Positions 11,530-24,009 of a DNA stretch of 64,000 bases are shown in pieces. The DNA lies in NCBI GenBank assembly GCA_951804985.1, contig OX638132.1, forward strand, positions 24,466,617 to 24,530,616, given 5' to 3'. Within the stretch, counting starts at the first letter, position 1; every line of letters begins with the position of its first letter. Source of the stretch: Dryomyza anilis. Its lineage: Eukaryota > Arthropoda > Insecta > Diptera > Dryomyzidae. The notes below the pieces were generated by a model. The model was not told the origin of the DNA, did not search any database, and saw nothing but the letters and a program-made list of their open reading frames with translations. The translations under genes were made by a program, and so were the position numbers.

Positions 11530-12530
11530 TAGACATATCCAACAAAACTACAGACGATTTTGACACAGTAAACTTGAGAAAAATCTACATTAAAAAATTA
11601 CCTTTAGCATAATAGTGTCGATATATAGTATTAAATAAAAATAGATAAAGATATCAAATTTTATTACGTTAGTACCGACCATTGGGACCGACTTAGAGCA
11701 GGCTCTTGAAGAACAGTTTTGTGATTCCTATGACAAACGCCATGTTAACGGGTCCGATTGCTTTCATATAATTCATAATTGCCCTAACTAGAAAAATGTC
11801 CATACTTCAAAATTTCCCATGGGATTATACGTTTCATCCAAGGGATATTAATTTAAATCAGCATTAACTGCACACGAATCTCATTTTTTTTTATACCAGC
11901 ACCTGCAGTAACTGTAATACTACAATTATTGAAATATGTTGTTATAGTTGTCCGATGCCCTGCTGCCATCATTATCATTAGTGTTTACCGCATAGTTTTT
12001 GTAGCCCTTTGTACGTCGCAACATCAGACTGAATGCGAAGCATAATTGCATCAATCATTTGATCTATTTAATCGTGTGACTTTGGTGCAAATACGTCTAA
12101 AACGTGATAGTGCTTTTGTGTTTCAGTTCCACATTCAATTTTATCTGCTTGTTTTGGATCTCTATTATTTGTGCCATGTGAACTGCCCCGCATCAACTGA
12201 CAATTACCAGTGACAGCTCGACAAAATGGCGCTAAAAGCACTGCACGTGTCAGAAACGCTATTATTATAATTAGCTGTTGTTGTAGACAGACACGCGATG
12301 CGTTCCCATTTTGCGTGTCGGTCGTGCTATATGAAATTAGACGAAGGTTTGAATTTTGTTGGAAATTACATTAACTGTGATTTTGTTTAACGTATCTATT
12401 AAAGGAATTAAAGCAGTCGTTTAACTATACTCTTAGATTCAGTTATATTTTCAAATGAAACTAAGTTTAAACTGGATTTTATTTCGATTGTAGTCATCAT
12501 ATCAAAAATATTTAAAATGCCATAGTAATT
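11530..12530. other. Apparently single-copy noncoding DNA
   Basis: Balanced composition, particularly at 11930-12330, with no similarity elsewhere in the window and no convincing frame. It could be ancestral host sequence (inference). Confidence 0.35.
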
Positions 12531-12535
12531 TATTA

Positions 12536-13622
12536 CTTACTTCTTACTTAAATGGCTCTTACAATCGTGGGTCGGTTTTGGCCGCTGAGATGAAGCCGCG
12601 CCAGTCGGATCTGCTTTGCGCGCGCTGACGCCAGTTAGAAATAACAAGCGTTGCCAGGTTGTGCTCAACTTGGTCTTTCCAACGCAGATTTGGACGCCCT
12701 CTTCTACGCTGTCCACCTTCAAGTTTCGATTCAAGCACCTTCTTGGCTGGAGTGTTTTCAACCATTCGTTCGACATGACCTAGCCAGCGAAGCCGCTGGA
12801 TCTTGATGCGCTTGACTATGTCAATTTCGTCGAATAACTCATACAGCTCGTGGTTCATCCTGATTCGATACTCGTTAGCAAAGCAGATAGGGCCAAAGAT
12901 TTTACAGAGAATCTTTCTCTCGAACTCTCCCAGTACTCTCTCATCGGTGGAGGCCAGCGTCCATGTTTCTGCACCATAAAATAGGACGGGCATGATGAGT
13001 GACTTGTAGAGCGTTATTTTTGTACGGCGAGAGAGGGCTCTGCTTCTCAATTGCCTACTGAGCCCAAAGTAGCACCTGTTGGCAAGAGTCATTCTCCGTT
13101 TGATCTCCAGGCTGACGTCGTTGTTGCTGTTTACGCTGTATCCCAGATAGACGAAGTCTATGTATCCTTCACAATGTCGAACTTGTGGGTGTCAAAATCA
13201 GCTTTTTGTCCAAGACGCACGGACTCTTTTTTGCTTGTTGACACAAGGAACTTCGTCTTGTCCTCGTTCAGCGCTAGACCCATTCGACGCGACTCTTTCT
13301 CCAATCTGGAGAATGCTGCGCTGACTGCTCGTATGCTCCTGCCAATGATATCAATATCATCGGCATATGCGAGCAGCATGACACTTTTGTTGAGGATAGT
13401 GCCGCTTTGACGGAGTTCGGCAGCTCGAACTATTTTCTCCATCAATAAGTTAAAAAAGTCGCACGATAGGGAGTCACCCTGTCTGAAACCTCGTTCGGTA
13501 TGAAATGGCTCGGAGAGGTCTTTTCCTATTCTCACTGAGCAACGTGTGTTGCTCAGGGTCATCCTGCAAAGCCTTAAAAGTTTCGTAGGTATACCGAACA
13601 GTTTCGCAGGTATACCGAACAT
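12536..13622 (-). pseudogene. RTE-like LINE, C-terminal half of the reverse transcriptase
   Basis: Read on the minus strand from 13622, the protein resumes just after the point where the upstream half (14090-14828) stops. It shows RGFRQGDSLSCDFFN, the polymerase box LLAYADDIDIIG, and then, after a frameshift near 13160, the C-terminal region with KITLYKSLIMPVLFYGAE and RLRWLGHVERM, ending in AKTDPRL and a stop at 12559. The WLGHVERM and GRPNLRW motifs are typical of LINEs usually annotated as RTE/BovB-like. A TTACT-type short repeat at 12532-12545 looks like the 3' tail. A 21-bp tandem duplication encoding FGIPAKL then FGIPTKL is present at the insertion edge. The clade is inferred. Confidence 0.85.
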
Positions 13623-14085
13623 ATGGGCAGGTCTTCAAAATCTTCTTTGGAGTTCCTGGATCGAATCCAACAACGTGCAATATATTTAATAGGGGATGAA
13701 AATATTTCATCCTCTATTGGTTCTCTTGAGCACCGAAGGACCGTAGGGTGTGTAAGCCTGTTTTATAGGTATTACAATGGTAAGTGTTCGAGGGAAATAC
13801 ATGGCCTGATTCCACCAGGTCGTGTATTCTCTCGTTCTACTCGGGCATCGAACAAAGCCCACCCCTTCGTAGTTCACTCGGTTCTCAACAGAACCACGCA
13901 TTACAGAGATAATTCGTTCTTCAGTCGCACGATACGTTTGTGGAACAATCTCCCTGCCTCTGTTTTTCCCGACATTTTTAATATTGGGAAATTTAAAGCA
14001 AACATCCACCGACACTACTCCATCTTTCCTCCTCCCTTTAACCTATAATCCTTTCTTACGATCAACACTGTGCATTGTACGAATA
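13623..14085 (+). pseudogene. Jockey-like LINE 3' end inserted in the RTE-like LINE
   Basis: An open frame of 141 codons encodes the C-terminal tail of a LINE RT: LDRIQQRAIYLIGDE, then LEHRRTVGCVSLFYRYYNG, IHGLIPPGR, RTIRLWNNLP and VFPDIFN. These are hallmarks of jockey-type elements. It is 5' truncated, as is usual for target-primed insertion, and opposite in orientation to the host LINE. Its 3' untranslated tail resembles that of the remnant at 1050-1125. At the insertion the host LINE lost about 30 codons, including the stretch expected to hold the first catalytic aspartate. The frame is intact but cannot encode an active RT by itself. Confidence 0.85.
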
Positions 14086-14089
14086 GGGG

Positions 14090-14828
14090 GCAACCCTGAG
14101 CGTTGGTTAATTTGTAAAATTTTTCGATCTGTTTTTCTAGGGTCTTTTCCTGGATTAGGCGCAATGTGAAAATCTGGTCAATGGTGGACTTTCCAGGTCT
14201 GAAGCCGCACTGATAAGGTCCAATCAGTCTGTTGACGATGGGCTTCAGTCTTTCACATAATACGCTCGATAGAACCTTGTATGCGATATTGAGTAGGCTG
14301 ATCCCACGGTAGTTGGCGCAGATAGTGGGATACCCTTTCTTAAGGATTTGGCAGAGTACACTGAGGTTCCAGTCACTTGGCATGCTTTCATCCGACCATA
14401 TTCTGCTTACGAGCTCGTGCATGCTCTCTATTAGCTCTTCGCCTCCGGTCTTAAACAATTCAGCAGGCAGGCCATCAGCACCTGCGGCTTTGTTGTTTTT
14501 CAGCCGAGCAATGGCTGTTCTGACCTCGTCATGGTCGGGTGGCGGAATCCTTAACGTCGTCATCAAGTACTGGGGTTGGCGGGTTTACTTCTCTATCGGT
14601 GGAATTGCGGTCATCACCACCGGTCAGCAGTTTAGAGAAGTGATCCCTCCATATTTTCAGTGTGCTCTGGATATCTGTCACTAGATTCCCGTTCTCATCT
14701 TTACAAGAAGAGGCTCTGGATTTTGAACCTCCGGCTAGGCGTCTTATTTTCTCGAAGAATTTTCGAGCCTCATTCCTGTCCCCATGCATCTCAATCTCCT
14801 CACACTCACGTCTTTCTGCCTCGCTTTA
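14090..14828 (-). pseudogene. RTE-like LINE, N-terminal half of the reverse transcriptase
   Basis: The minus strand starts at about 14828 (5' truncated) with ERRECEEIEMHGDRNEAR, then RDHFSKLLTG. A one-base frameshift near 14560 follows, then the RT domain: LKNNKAAGADGLPAELFK, KKGYPTICANYRGISLL and GPYQCGFRPGKSTIDQIF. It ends after QEKTLEKQIE, where the jockey-like fragment interrupts it. Together with 12536-13622 it forms one LINE copy of about 1.8 kb with a gap. The endonuclease domain is absent. The element is dead. Confidence 0.85.
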
Positions 14829-14829
14829 A

Positions 14830-17630
14830 AAAGTTAGGAGTTTTAGCATTTTTGGTTTTGGTTTTACAAACGGTCTCACGCCCCTTTGTTCTGTCATGCC
14901 TATATTCTAAGTGGCAACTATAATTGAAATATATTCCAATGTTTCCATTTCTATAACTCTATTTTTAGGATGTCATGAGATTAGAAGTTTTAAATATAAG
15001 GTTATGGTTCCACGCCCCTTTGCCTAATCACCACCATATTTGGCAAAAAAAAGAAACAACCACAATATACATCATTGAACCAAATTTCATGACTGTGACT
15101 ATCTTAAGTACAAAGATATTTTAAATTAAATGTTTTGCCACGCCTACATTTTTAACTTTAGGTGCGAATTTCAAAAATTCCATATTTTTTTGTTGTCAAC
15201 AAATGAACAACAATAAATCCTATGCGTATGCTTTATGGCCTTTTAATATTTTAAAGTAGTTAAAATATTTAATGCTAAAATTAAGTCTGAAGTTTTAATG
15301 ACCGATATTAAATTTCTCAGATTTTTTTTATTTCAGACAAATGTGTGAGTTGGAAACTTTTGAAATTCTTCCATTTCAATGAGATTTTTCATTTTTTAAC
15401 GATGCTCATTAATGAAATGCTCATTATGCACAACATAAATTTTATGTTTGCACTAAAAAAAAAAAATAAAAGCATTACGAACAATACTTAGCAGCATATG
15501 TTGCGTATGTCATTTATGGCTGCTGCGTGTTCTGTTGTTGAATAAAATGGCAACACCCCGGCCAATGCTAAAAAAAACCTAGTAAGCAGCATTCTTTGAT
15601 GATGCCAATAACAAAAAATATAATTTAAGTCTGAAAATTTGCCGCCTTTTGTGAGTAACATTTGTGCTAATATAAGAAAAAAACCAAAGTTATTTGTCAA
15701 TAAATAGATTAAGTATTTGTGTTGTGAAAAAATGTAATAATCACGTATTTCACACCCCCCCCAGCCTTCTTTTAACAGCAGACAACAAATTGTAGTTAAA
15801 TTGCAATGCCGCATAATGTGCGCTACAGCACAAACATTGGGTGAAACTTATTATTTTCGGAACCAGTATTATTGAAAGGATTTAAGTTTTGAAATTGGAG
15901 ACTATATCTTTAATGGTTATGTAGAAATAAATCAGTAAATTAACATTTTTTCATGAAAAATTGTAAAAATCTAAAAATTATCCGATTTTAAAAATTATTT
16001 TTTTTAAGGAAAAGCTTATATGTCTATATAAAGCTTATTATGTCTATAGAAAAAACGTTATATTATTTTATCGTTATAGACATGAACACTATTTATTTTT
16101 TGGTTTATTTCTCAAGACTTAACTTTTCCAAGATTTACATAGCTTTTACATTATATCATGAAACCAAAATGTGTTCATGGAACTTCTATAAACAATTAAC
16201 GCATCATTAATAAACTGATAAACCCGTTTTTAAATAAGTCCAGTGGTTAAGTATAAACAAAATTATAAATTGTATTTTTTTTTTTAAGTTTCGACTTATT
16301 TGCTTTATGTTTTTTCTCCAGTAGCCTGGACTTTTGTTATAATTAATAATAGATAATATTATGAAATTTAATGTTGTTTGTTTTTAGTCGACCTTAAAAT
16401 GGAGTAATGCAAAAACTAATTTGTCGGGCTCTAGATCTACCAAATGCAACCAGTTTTTGGTTTTTTGTCAATTACTGCCCTAGTAGAAATTTTGGTAGGG
16501 CCATGCTCATGAACTGATCATGTCATTATTTGAGATGGTCGGGCTATGACGAGGCCCACAATGTCCTTGTAACGCAGTGTCCCGATCATGTACTCACCTC
16601 AGGCCATGATCATGTACTGATCGGGTAATTCCCGATTTCATGTAGTTGGTAGCTTTTACTCCTCGAAGATATATTAATTTAAAATATTTAAATAAAAATG
16701 AAAGCATTGTACTCTTCATCAAGCTTAATAGGACATGCTTCCGATAGTTTGGCAACTGTCAATGCATTTAATTTTCTATTTTACCTATTTTGAAAGCTTT
16801 AAACGCATGTTACATGTAGAACAAGTTAATTCATATAACTTTTTTTTTATTTAGTTGAAAGAAATGTTCAAAAAATCCCTCATTTATTACTGATGTTCAT
16901 TGTTACTGTCCACATATTTAATTAAATGCATTTCATAAAAATAGTTCCTGTTATTTTTAATATGATGCCCTTGCAACTAATAAAATGATCATTTACATGA
17001 TATTATTTACTATCATTTAAAAACATTGGCTCATATTCATTGTTCGGCTGGCGAACGAAGTAATGGCTGTGGCGGATTAGAAACACGAATTGAAATGTGT
17101 AATTTCAATTTAAAGGGTCGAGTGGGTCGCGGCAAATACAATATAAGAAATACAATGATTTTACCTTATTTTCCAGTGTTTGATGCCCAGTGTGTTGTGT
17201 AGTAATTCCGCTGATCTTCCTTCTGTTGTTTTTATCCTTCCTGTTGTTGTTGTGTGTGTGTTGATTGTATTTTAGAGCGTTGGGCACACTGGGTATTTCC
17301 AGAAAAACGTCAACCACAACCGAAAAATTTAAGATTCTTTGAAAAAATCGGTGGATTTAGAATACTAAATATGTGAATATAAATATATAAAAAGAAAATT
17401 CCATTCCGTTAATGGTAACGTATAAAAAAATGCTCATAAACTACGTTACTATACAACATGTAAATATTCAAATTTTTCATGTACTTCGAGTAACCAAATT
17501 AAATAGTTTGAAAGAAATACAGATTCAAAATATTCTTTTCTGTATTTTCAGACAACCTTAATTAATATTTCTAAAGCTTAAAAAAGCAAGAAGCAATGAA
17601 AATTAGAGACAAATTTTGATTTTTGTATAA
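14830..17630. other. Anonymous, mostly AT-rich DNA
   Basis: 14830-15200 holds CACGCCCCTTTG-type sequence that recurs in the window's Helitrons and looks like old transposon debris. 16490-16640 resembles the interior of the hAT-like element at 29222 and provides the empty site for its SINE. 15480-15850 and 17040-17330 look single-copy. No gene is recognised. Confidence 0.4.
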
Positions 17631-17639
17631 GGATATCAT

Positions 17640-19690
17640 ATTGTCCCGCCCGGAACAAATTTATTATCATATTAAACTAAAAAAAAAAATAAAGTGTTGA
17701 ATCCTCTGTTTCTAAATCAGAATGTACTCGATAATCTCAAAAATGTACAAAACGATGTACTAGTCATTCTAGAAAAATTCTGACAGCGAATTCAAATATG
17801 TACCATCTAGAACCTTGAGTACCAAAAGCGTATAAAAAATTTTGTCAAAAATAGTTAAAAAAAAAAATCATACATAACTTTTAATTTCGCAATAATGTTT
17901 TTAATATTGTCAGATATAAAACGAGTTGGGAAAGTTAGGTCACATGGGGCGGATTTTTATAGTTGGTCGGGCCCGACTATGGAATACCCTACACCTTTGG
18001 TGGGGATATTAATGTGGGATATTTAATTGTATACCTTAATTTTAAAGTTTTTAATTATGCTGAACCTCCCCACCCTCAGAATATTATTCATATATCAGAA
18101 ATTTACGTCTTATATCCCCATAAATTAAAAAATGTATATAAAAGTATAAAAAACTGATAAAAAAAAATAAAAAAATATAATTGGGCGTCTATATTTAAAA
18201 TTTTGTAATTCTAATATTTCATAGATTTGCTTTTAATAATTTACGGATCAAATTTCCACTATGAATACCCGGGAAATAATGAAAAAAAAAAGTGGACGGA
18301 TCACGCCCATTTTTGGACCACATATTTATAGGTGAATTATAACAATAAGTTTTAAATTTTGAATACTTTTCGGGTTATTAGTTCCGAAAGAGTTATATAA
18401 AATTGACTTGTATGGCCGAAACTCAGTTCCTACTTTTGGCTAAAATATATTGAGACGAAATTTCATCGCATTTTGATCAGTATTTCTCAAGTTATTCTGT
18501 GTTCGGACAGCAAGACAGCAAGACAGCAAGACGGACAGACAGACAGACAGACAGACGGACATGGCTAAACGGACTCGATTAGTGATGCTGATCAAGAATA
18601 TATATACTTTTCCATACCGAACACGCCTCCTAAGGGGCGTTAGAATATATGCACAAAGTTAATATACCCTGTACCTCATAGGTGTAGGGTATAAAAATAA
18701 TGTGTTGAATCCTCTGTTTCTAAATCAGAATGTACTCGATAATTTCAAAAATGTACAAAACGATTTACTAGAAATTCCAGAAAAATTCTGACAGCGAATT
18801 CAAATATGTACCATCTAGAACCTTGAGTACCAAAAGCGTAAAAAAAATATTGTCAAAAATAGTTAAAAAAAAAATCATACATAACTTTTAATTTCGCAAT
18901 AATGTTTTTAATATTGTCAGATACAAAATTATTTATAGCCAAAAATCGTAGTGCAAATTTTCATACGGCCGGACGTTCCGTTATTCTGTACCTTATTGCG
19001 AAGTAACTACAAACCTTTTGAACAATGTGAACATATGCAAAACAAGTTTTACATTGTCTCAGCTACGTTTTTAGATAATTCAAAAAAATATATTTTACGC
19101 CAATCGAATTTTTAGAAAAAAAAAATCTTAGTGCTAATTTCTATACAGAACTTTATGTCCCTTCCGTCCGGAATTTTTCTGTGATTTATTATGAAACAAC
19201 TATAAACTTTGGAGACAATGTGTAAATATACAAATAAAGCACATGATTTAAGCTATTTTTTAAAATAATTAAAAAAAAATAATTTGTAAGCAAAGTTCGC
19301 AGACTTTTTCGAATTTCCATATGAACCTCGACAAGCACTGCCCTTTTCCTCCCGTCCCGAACGTCCACCATTTAATTTCTATCATAAGTTCTACAGTATA
19401 GAAATCTCTAATTTTTTTCAGTTGTTTATTCCTATTTAAATAATACTTGCACAAAAAAAAATCGAATAAATTTATTGATTTTTCTTCGTGATATTATAGT
19501 TTTAAGCCTACGAATTTTCCGTCCGGAACCCCAGGAAATGCACAAATGCATTAATATTAAACCCAAAATTTTAAATGGGCAATTCAAACTTTGTCGTAAA
19601 ACACTTTCTTGTTTAATACAGAAAATGTTAAATCTCAAAAATATAATTCCGTGAAAATTTAAATTTAGTATTTCTGACAACATATTATCC
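17640..19690. repeat. Degenerate tandem array interrupted by a Helentron
   Basis: Motifs such as CCGTCCGGAA and TCTTAGTGC(T/A)AATTT recur roughly every 190-230 bp, near 17645, 18960, 19165 and 19518. A closely similar pair of about 227 bp, 17689-17916 and 18698-18923, flanks a Helentron. No coding potential is seen. Confidence 0.6.
17917..18697 (-). mobile_element. DINE-1/Helentron-like element, family A, copy 2
   Basis: Nearly full-length and highly similar to 1589-2373, with both the GTCGGGCCCGAC palindrome and the TTTTATACCCTACACC start on the minus strand. It sits at the junction of two tandem copies of a 227-bp sequence. Confidence 0.85.
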
Positions 19691-19865
19691 AAATAAAGGT
19701 GCCGTTATTTAGATTCTAGAAGATAAAAATATTTCAAATATCGACTAAGCTAGTTTTGATATGAAATTTTTATCCAATTTTGATGTATACTTTTACACTC
19801 AGGAAAAAAGTAATAAATTTAAATACTTTTTGTAAATTTTTTTCACCCGTAGTCTTTACTTTTAC

Positions 19866-19945
19866 ATTTTATTCTACATTAAGAGTGAAAGGGTGTATTC
19901 AGTTTGGTACACCATTTCTAGAACACTCAGAAGAAGGTAGCCTAT
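19866..19945 (+). mobile_element. Helentron family B 5' fragment
   Basis: TTAAGAGTGAAAGGGTGTAT followed by TCAGTTTGGTACACC matches the first 80 bp of the copies at 40045 and 50219. The rest is missing. Confidence 0.65.
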
Positions 19946-20436
19946 TTGACATTTTACATTTTAAATTACCATTTGTCTAATACAGAATACTTCGTGTTTT
20001 TCACAAAATTTCTATAGCATGAACTTTGCCTCAACTTATCTAAAAAATGAAAAAAAAAATATTTCAAACAATTTCAACTAGATTTCAGTTAGTTCAATAA
20101 ATATTATTTAATTCAACAATTAGTTAAAAATTCATTTAAAATGTATATACATATTATTTTTAAATACCTACGTCTTTCTGGCATTCATTTTTATGCAATT
20201 AGTTTTGCAAAAATATTTTCGACAGTAGTTAAAAAATTGTGTGTATTAAATAATTTTCTTCCTTCGTCCGCACACACGTCGAAAACTCATTTGCGCGTTT
20301 GCACCACGTGTCCTTGCTGATGGCAGTGAAAGAAAAAACACCAGAATAATAAAAACAAATTAAAAATAATGTTGACATCGGAGAAAACAACCCAAAAACT
20401 TTTCCACCATACAGCGCAAAATATGTCTAAAATATA

Positions 20437-20860
20437 CACACAAAAAATAATGTGATATTCATTAGACTTGATCTAGTAATAGAAAATGAAATTTGAATAA
20501 CTTAAATTTCGGTCACAAACAAGTCAACGTTTGTGGTTGATCATGTTGATCATGTTGTCACTTGGCAATTGGTTTGCTCCATACCTCCACACTAAAAATA
20601 ATGTGATATTCATTAGACTTGATCTAGTACTAGAAAATGAAATTTGAATACTTAAATTTCTGTCACAAACAAGTCAACGTTTGTGGTTGATCATGTTGTC
20701 ACTTGGCAATTGGTTTGCTCCATACCTCCGCGACTCGATTTCTAGAAGAAAAATTATTGTAGTATATTTTTTATGAATACCGCTGAAAACTTAAAGCTAG
20801 TGCCGTCACAAAATGCTGTTTCAAATAATCTAAATTAATAACCACTATTTTCTCTGCGTG
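20437..20860. mobile_element. TA-flanked TIR element with an internal tandem duplication
   Basis: Left end CACACAAAAAATAATG and right end (inverse) CACGCAGAGAAAATAG are bounded by TA. Inside, a sequence of about 140 bp is tandemly duplicated (20443-20588 and 20589-20729); the first copy has an extra 12 bp (GTTGATCATGTT). It has no coding capacity. Confidence 0.6.
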
Positions 20861-21239
20861 TATGTCAGGTGAGAGGAACATTTTAATTTTCTTATTTGGT
20901 GCGCATCTCATTTGCTGTGTTTTTGGTTTTTCGTTGGTTGTTTTCTTATTTTGTGCTGCGTTATTTGTTGATGTTGTTAGTCGTTAAAATGACAATTTTC
21001 GTATTTGTCTGTTTTGTGCCAAGTTCTCACAAGAACATTTTAATTTCCTCTGAGAGGCATCAGCATCGCTTATATCCTTAGACTGTTTTATTTTTCAATG
21101 AACTGTATGGCACTAATACTTATGCATGAGAAGGACATGCAAAAGTAGAACTCACAACTGACATTCAACACCTAAAAAAACCGTTGGTACTTATTTAAGT
21201 TTTGGATACATGTGAAACATTGAAGTAGGGAAATTTCGA

Positions 21240-21525
21240 TAATAATATAAAAAGAAAATGCCGGTAGAGCACGCCCATTATTGGCACAACATTTTATTGT
21301 CGAATTTGAATAATACATTTTAAATTGTATAACTATATCTTGAATACTTTTCGAGTTATTGGTACCAAAAATTATATAAAAAAACTGGCTTATATTGAAG
21401 ATGGGCATGTCCGTTCTCCGATTTGAATTATTTCCATCCTCTGAACCAAATTTTCACTAAAACATATTGAAACAAAACTTCATTGAATTCTGAGCAGTAT
21501 TTCCTAAGTTTTCAAGTAACTTTGG
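21240..21525 (-). mobile_element. Helentron family A core fragment
   Basis: AGCACGCCCATTATTGGC through CTTGAATACTTTTCGAGTTA matches the interior of family A copies. Both termini are absent, so it is an older, decayed copy. Confidence 0.6.
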
Positions 21526-21615
21526 AATTCTTTAAAAATAGTATGAGGAAATATAGGACTCTATATAAGAACTCTCAAAAAAATAACTCTCAGAAAACTT
21601 GAGTATATTATAAAT

Positions 21616-22246
21616 AAAACCAGTTGGGAAGGTTAGATCACATGGAAAATTTTAAATTTGGTGTTATTATGATAGTTAAGATTATCAAAATTATAGTCGG
21701 TCTAAGCCGACTATAAATACCCTACACAAATGTGTGGTTACCATTCAAAGTGGTATATTGGTCACCAGGGTATACGAACCCTGAAAATAATTACAAACTT
21801 TTAATCGCTGAAGAATTTCCATTCATTTGATACCCATATTTACCAAAGGGTAGGAGAACCGAATTTCGATTTTTTTTTTTTTTTTTGGAACAACAAGTCG
21901 TATCGGCGAAAAACATTATTTTCATGTATTTGAGCATGATTTCAATATATATTTGACCAAAAAAGTTTATCTAAGCACGTATACAGTAAAATTGATCTAT
22001 AGATGTAAATTTAATGTGAGGTATTTTTTAATATAAATGGTCAGATCACAAGTCGCAATGGACCGATCTCGCCAATTTTTTCGCACATCAGCGTAGTTAT
22101 ATAAGTAATCTTAATTATAAGTTTTATTTATCTAACTCTTCAATTGTTTAAGCTGTCTGTTGTTTCAACAGACATACAGACGGACATCGCTAAATCGACT
22201 CAGGAGGTCTGAATATACCCTTTCACTCTTAGTGTAGGGTATAAAA
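21616..22246 (-). mobile_element. DINE-1/Helentron-like element, family B, copy 2
   Basis: Carries the AAAACCAGTTGGGAAGG end (minus-strand 3' end), the GTCGGTCTAAGCCGAC palindrome and the GTGTAGGGTATAAAAA start. It has an internal deletion near 22208 that removes the TTCTTGATCA segment. Confidence 0.8.
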
Positions 22247-22249
22247 ATA

Positions 22250-23340
22250 ACAAATAATGTCAGAGCAAACATTAAGCGTATTCACAGTTTCATGATATTG
22301 GTACAACATTGTACGAGAGTACGGCAATTAAACTGTGAACATAACTTTTTTGTTTGTTCATTGTTTCGTAAAATAAATGCAGCTGGTTCTTAAAAATTTA
22401 ATATTTTTTTCAAATTATCATGAATATGCCTTGATTTAAAAATAATAAATTGACATTTTATGCACACTATTTATCTTCAATTTCACAATATATCTTCATT
22501 TCATATAATACGACACCAAAAAACATGCCTCAGGGTTACTCTCAAATACAACACTTGTGTTATTTCACTTTTATAAGGGATGCAACAACAATTTGAAGTT
22601 TCTGTGTTATTCTGTCGTATATATACTACATGGTTCGAATAACAGACTAAAATACGACAAACAGTGAATACGCTAATTATGAAATTCCCGAATCTAATAA
22701 AATAATTCCAAAAATGAAATTTAACTTTTAAACTTTTCTGCATTTTGAATATAAAACAATTATTAATTGTTTAACAATTCCAACAGGTACAATGTAAAAA
22801 GTATCACCAATGATATTTTACAGTGTGATTTATTTAACATATTTTATTTTACAAGTTTCATCGTTTTATAAGATCCAAACTCAAACAAACTTTGTCTTTG
22901 TTTTAAAAAAATTTGGTTAGTTTTTAAATATATTTGTTTTTATTTGACTAAATTTTACTACACCATGTATTGAAAATTCGTATCTATCTATATATTGCAG
23001 AAATGAAACTGTATTGATGATTTATTTTTTGATTTTATTTTAATTATTTAATATTCTTGTGGGCACACGTCGAACATATTACGACAAGTCCTATTTTAAA
23101 GATATTTTTTATTATTTGGAATGCAGTGTTTTTTTCGGTGTATAAAATAATATTTAATAATGAAATTAAATCCAAATATAAATGAAATGATATACGTCCC
23201 AACAAATTTTACGTTGAGGATTATTTCATTGGGGCTTATTTCATTATAAAATATTATTCAAAGCGCATAATGAAACAGCACAAAAAAAAATACATATCGT
23301 CACTATCGTGCCAAAGGATCGAATGTGTAATCTACTAAAT
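22250..23340. other. AT-rich DNA without a recognised feature
   Basis: No gene or transposon terminus is recognised. The minus-strand frame at 22501-22743 has no domain. Confidence 0.4.
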
Positions 23341-23960
23341 GTTTGTGAATGTAAGTATGTATGTATGTATGTATGTATGTATGTATGTATGTATGTATGT
23401 ATGTATGTCTGTATGTCTGTATGTTCCTTATAGACGTCTAAACGGCTGAACCGAATTGAACCAAATTTTGACACAATATGTATGTTGGGGCAGAGTATAG
23501 GCTATATCTCGGTGAGTTTGGTGGTTTGGGTGTGGCACCTCCCATATAACCCAAAAATTAAAAACACATTATATCAGCAATTATGATAGCAAATTTAATG
23601 AAATTTTGGTCAGCGTTATATTTAACCATTCTAAACAGTGGCACCTCCCATAGAAGGTACATTTTCCGGATTGTGTATGTCAACAGTTATTTTAGTAATA
23701 TCAAAATATTTCAAGATATTTCTCAAAAGTCACCACAGCGAACTCACCACACCAAAATTCACCACACTAAAACTCACCACACTAAAACTTCTACTGGGAA
23801 AAACTCTACGGGTAAAAATTCTGACGGGGAGAATTCTACCGGGAAGAATTCTACAGAAAAGCCTTCTACGGGGAAGACATAAATAATAATTATTAATAAA
23901 ATCACTCCATAACCTTGCATTCACAAAATCTTGGCACGAGTCGTGCACGGGTCCCGCTAG
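23340..23960 (+). mobile_element. Helitron, 5' truncated, with a GTAT microsatellite
   Basis: The right end CGTGCACGGGTCCCGCTAG at 23960, preceded by the hairpin GCACGAGTCGTGC and followed by T, is a Helitron 3' terminus. Upstream are about seven 15-bp units (GAATTCTACCGGGAA type) and about four units (CACCACACTAAAACT type). The 5' portion matches the complete copy at 61713 around ACGTCTAAACGGCTGAACCG. In place of that copy's CTGT tract it has about 18 GTAT repeats (23354-23426). The true 5' terminus is not seen. Confidence 0.75.
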
Positions 23961-24009
23961 TTATTGATATTTTTTATATTTTTGAAAGAAGTTTTTCCTG
24001 AAGTATACT

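Noticed and set aside
23354..23426. GTAT tract as a possible separate element
   Set aside because: It occupies the same place as the CTGT tract in related Helitrons and is best read as a microsatellite within that element.
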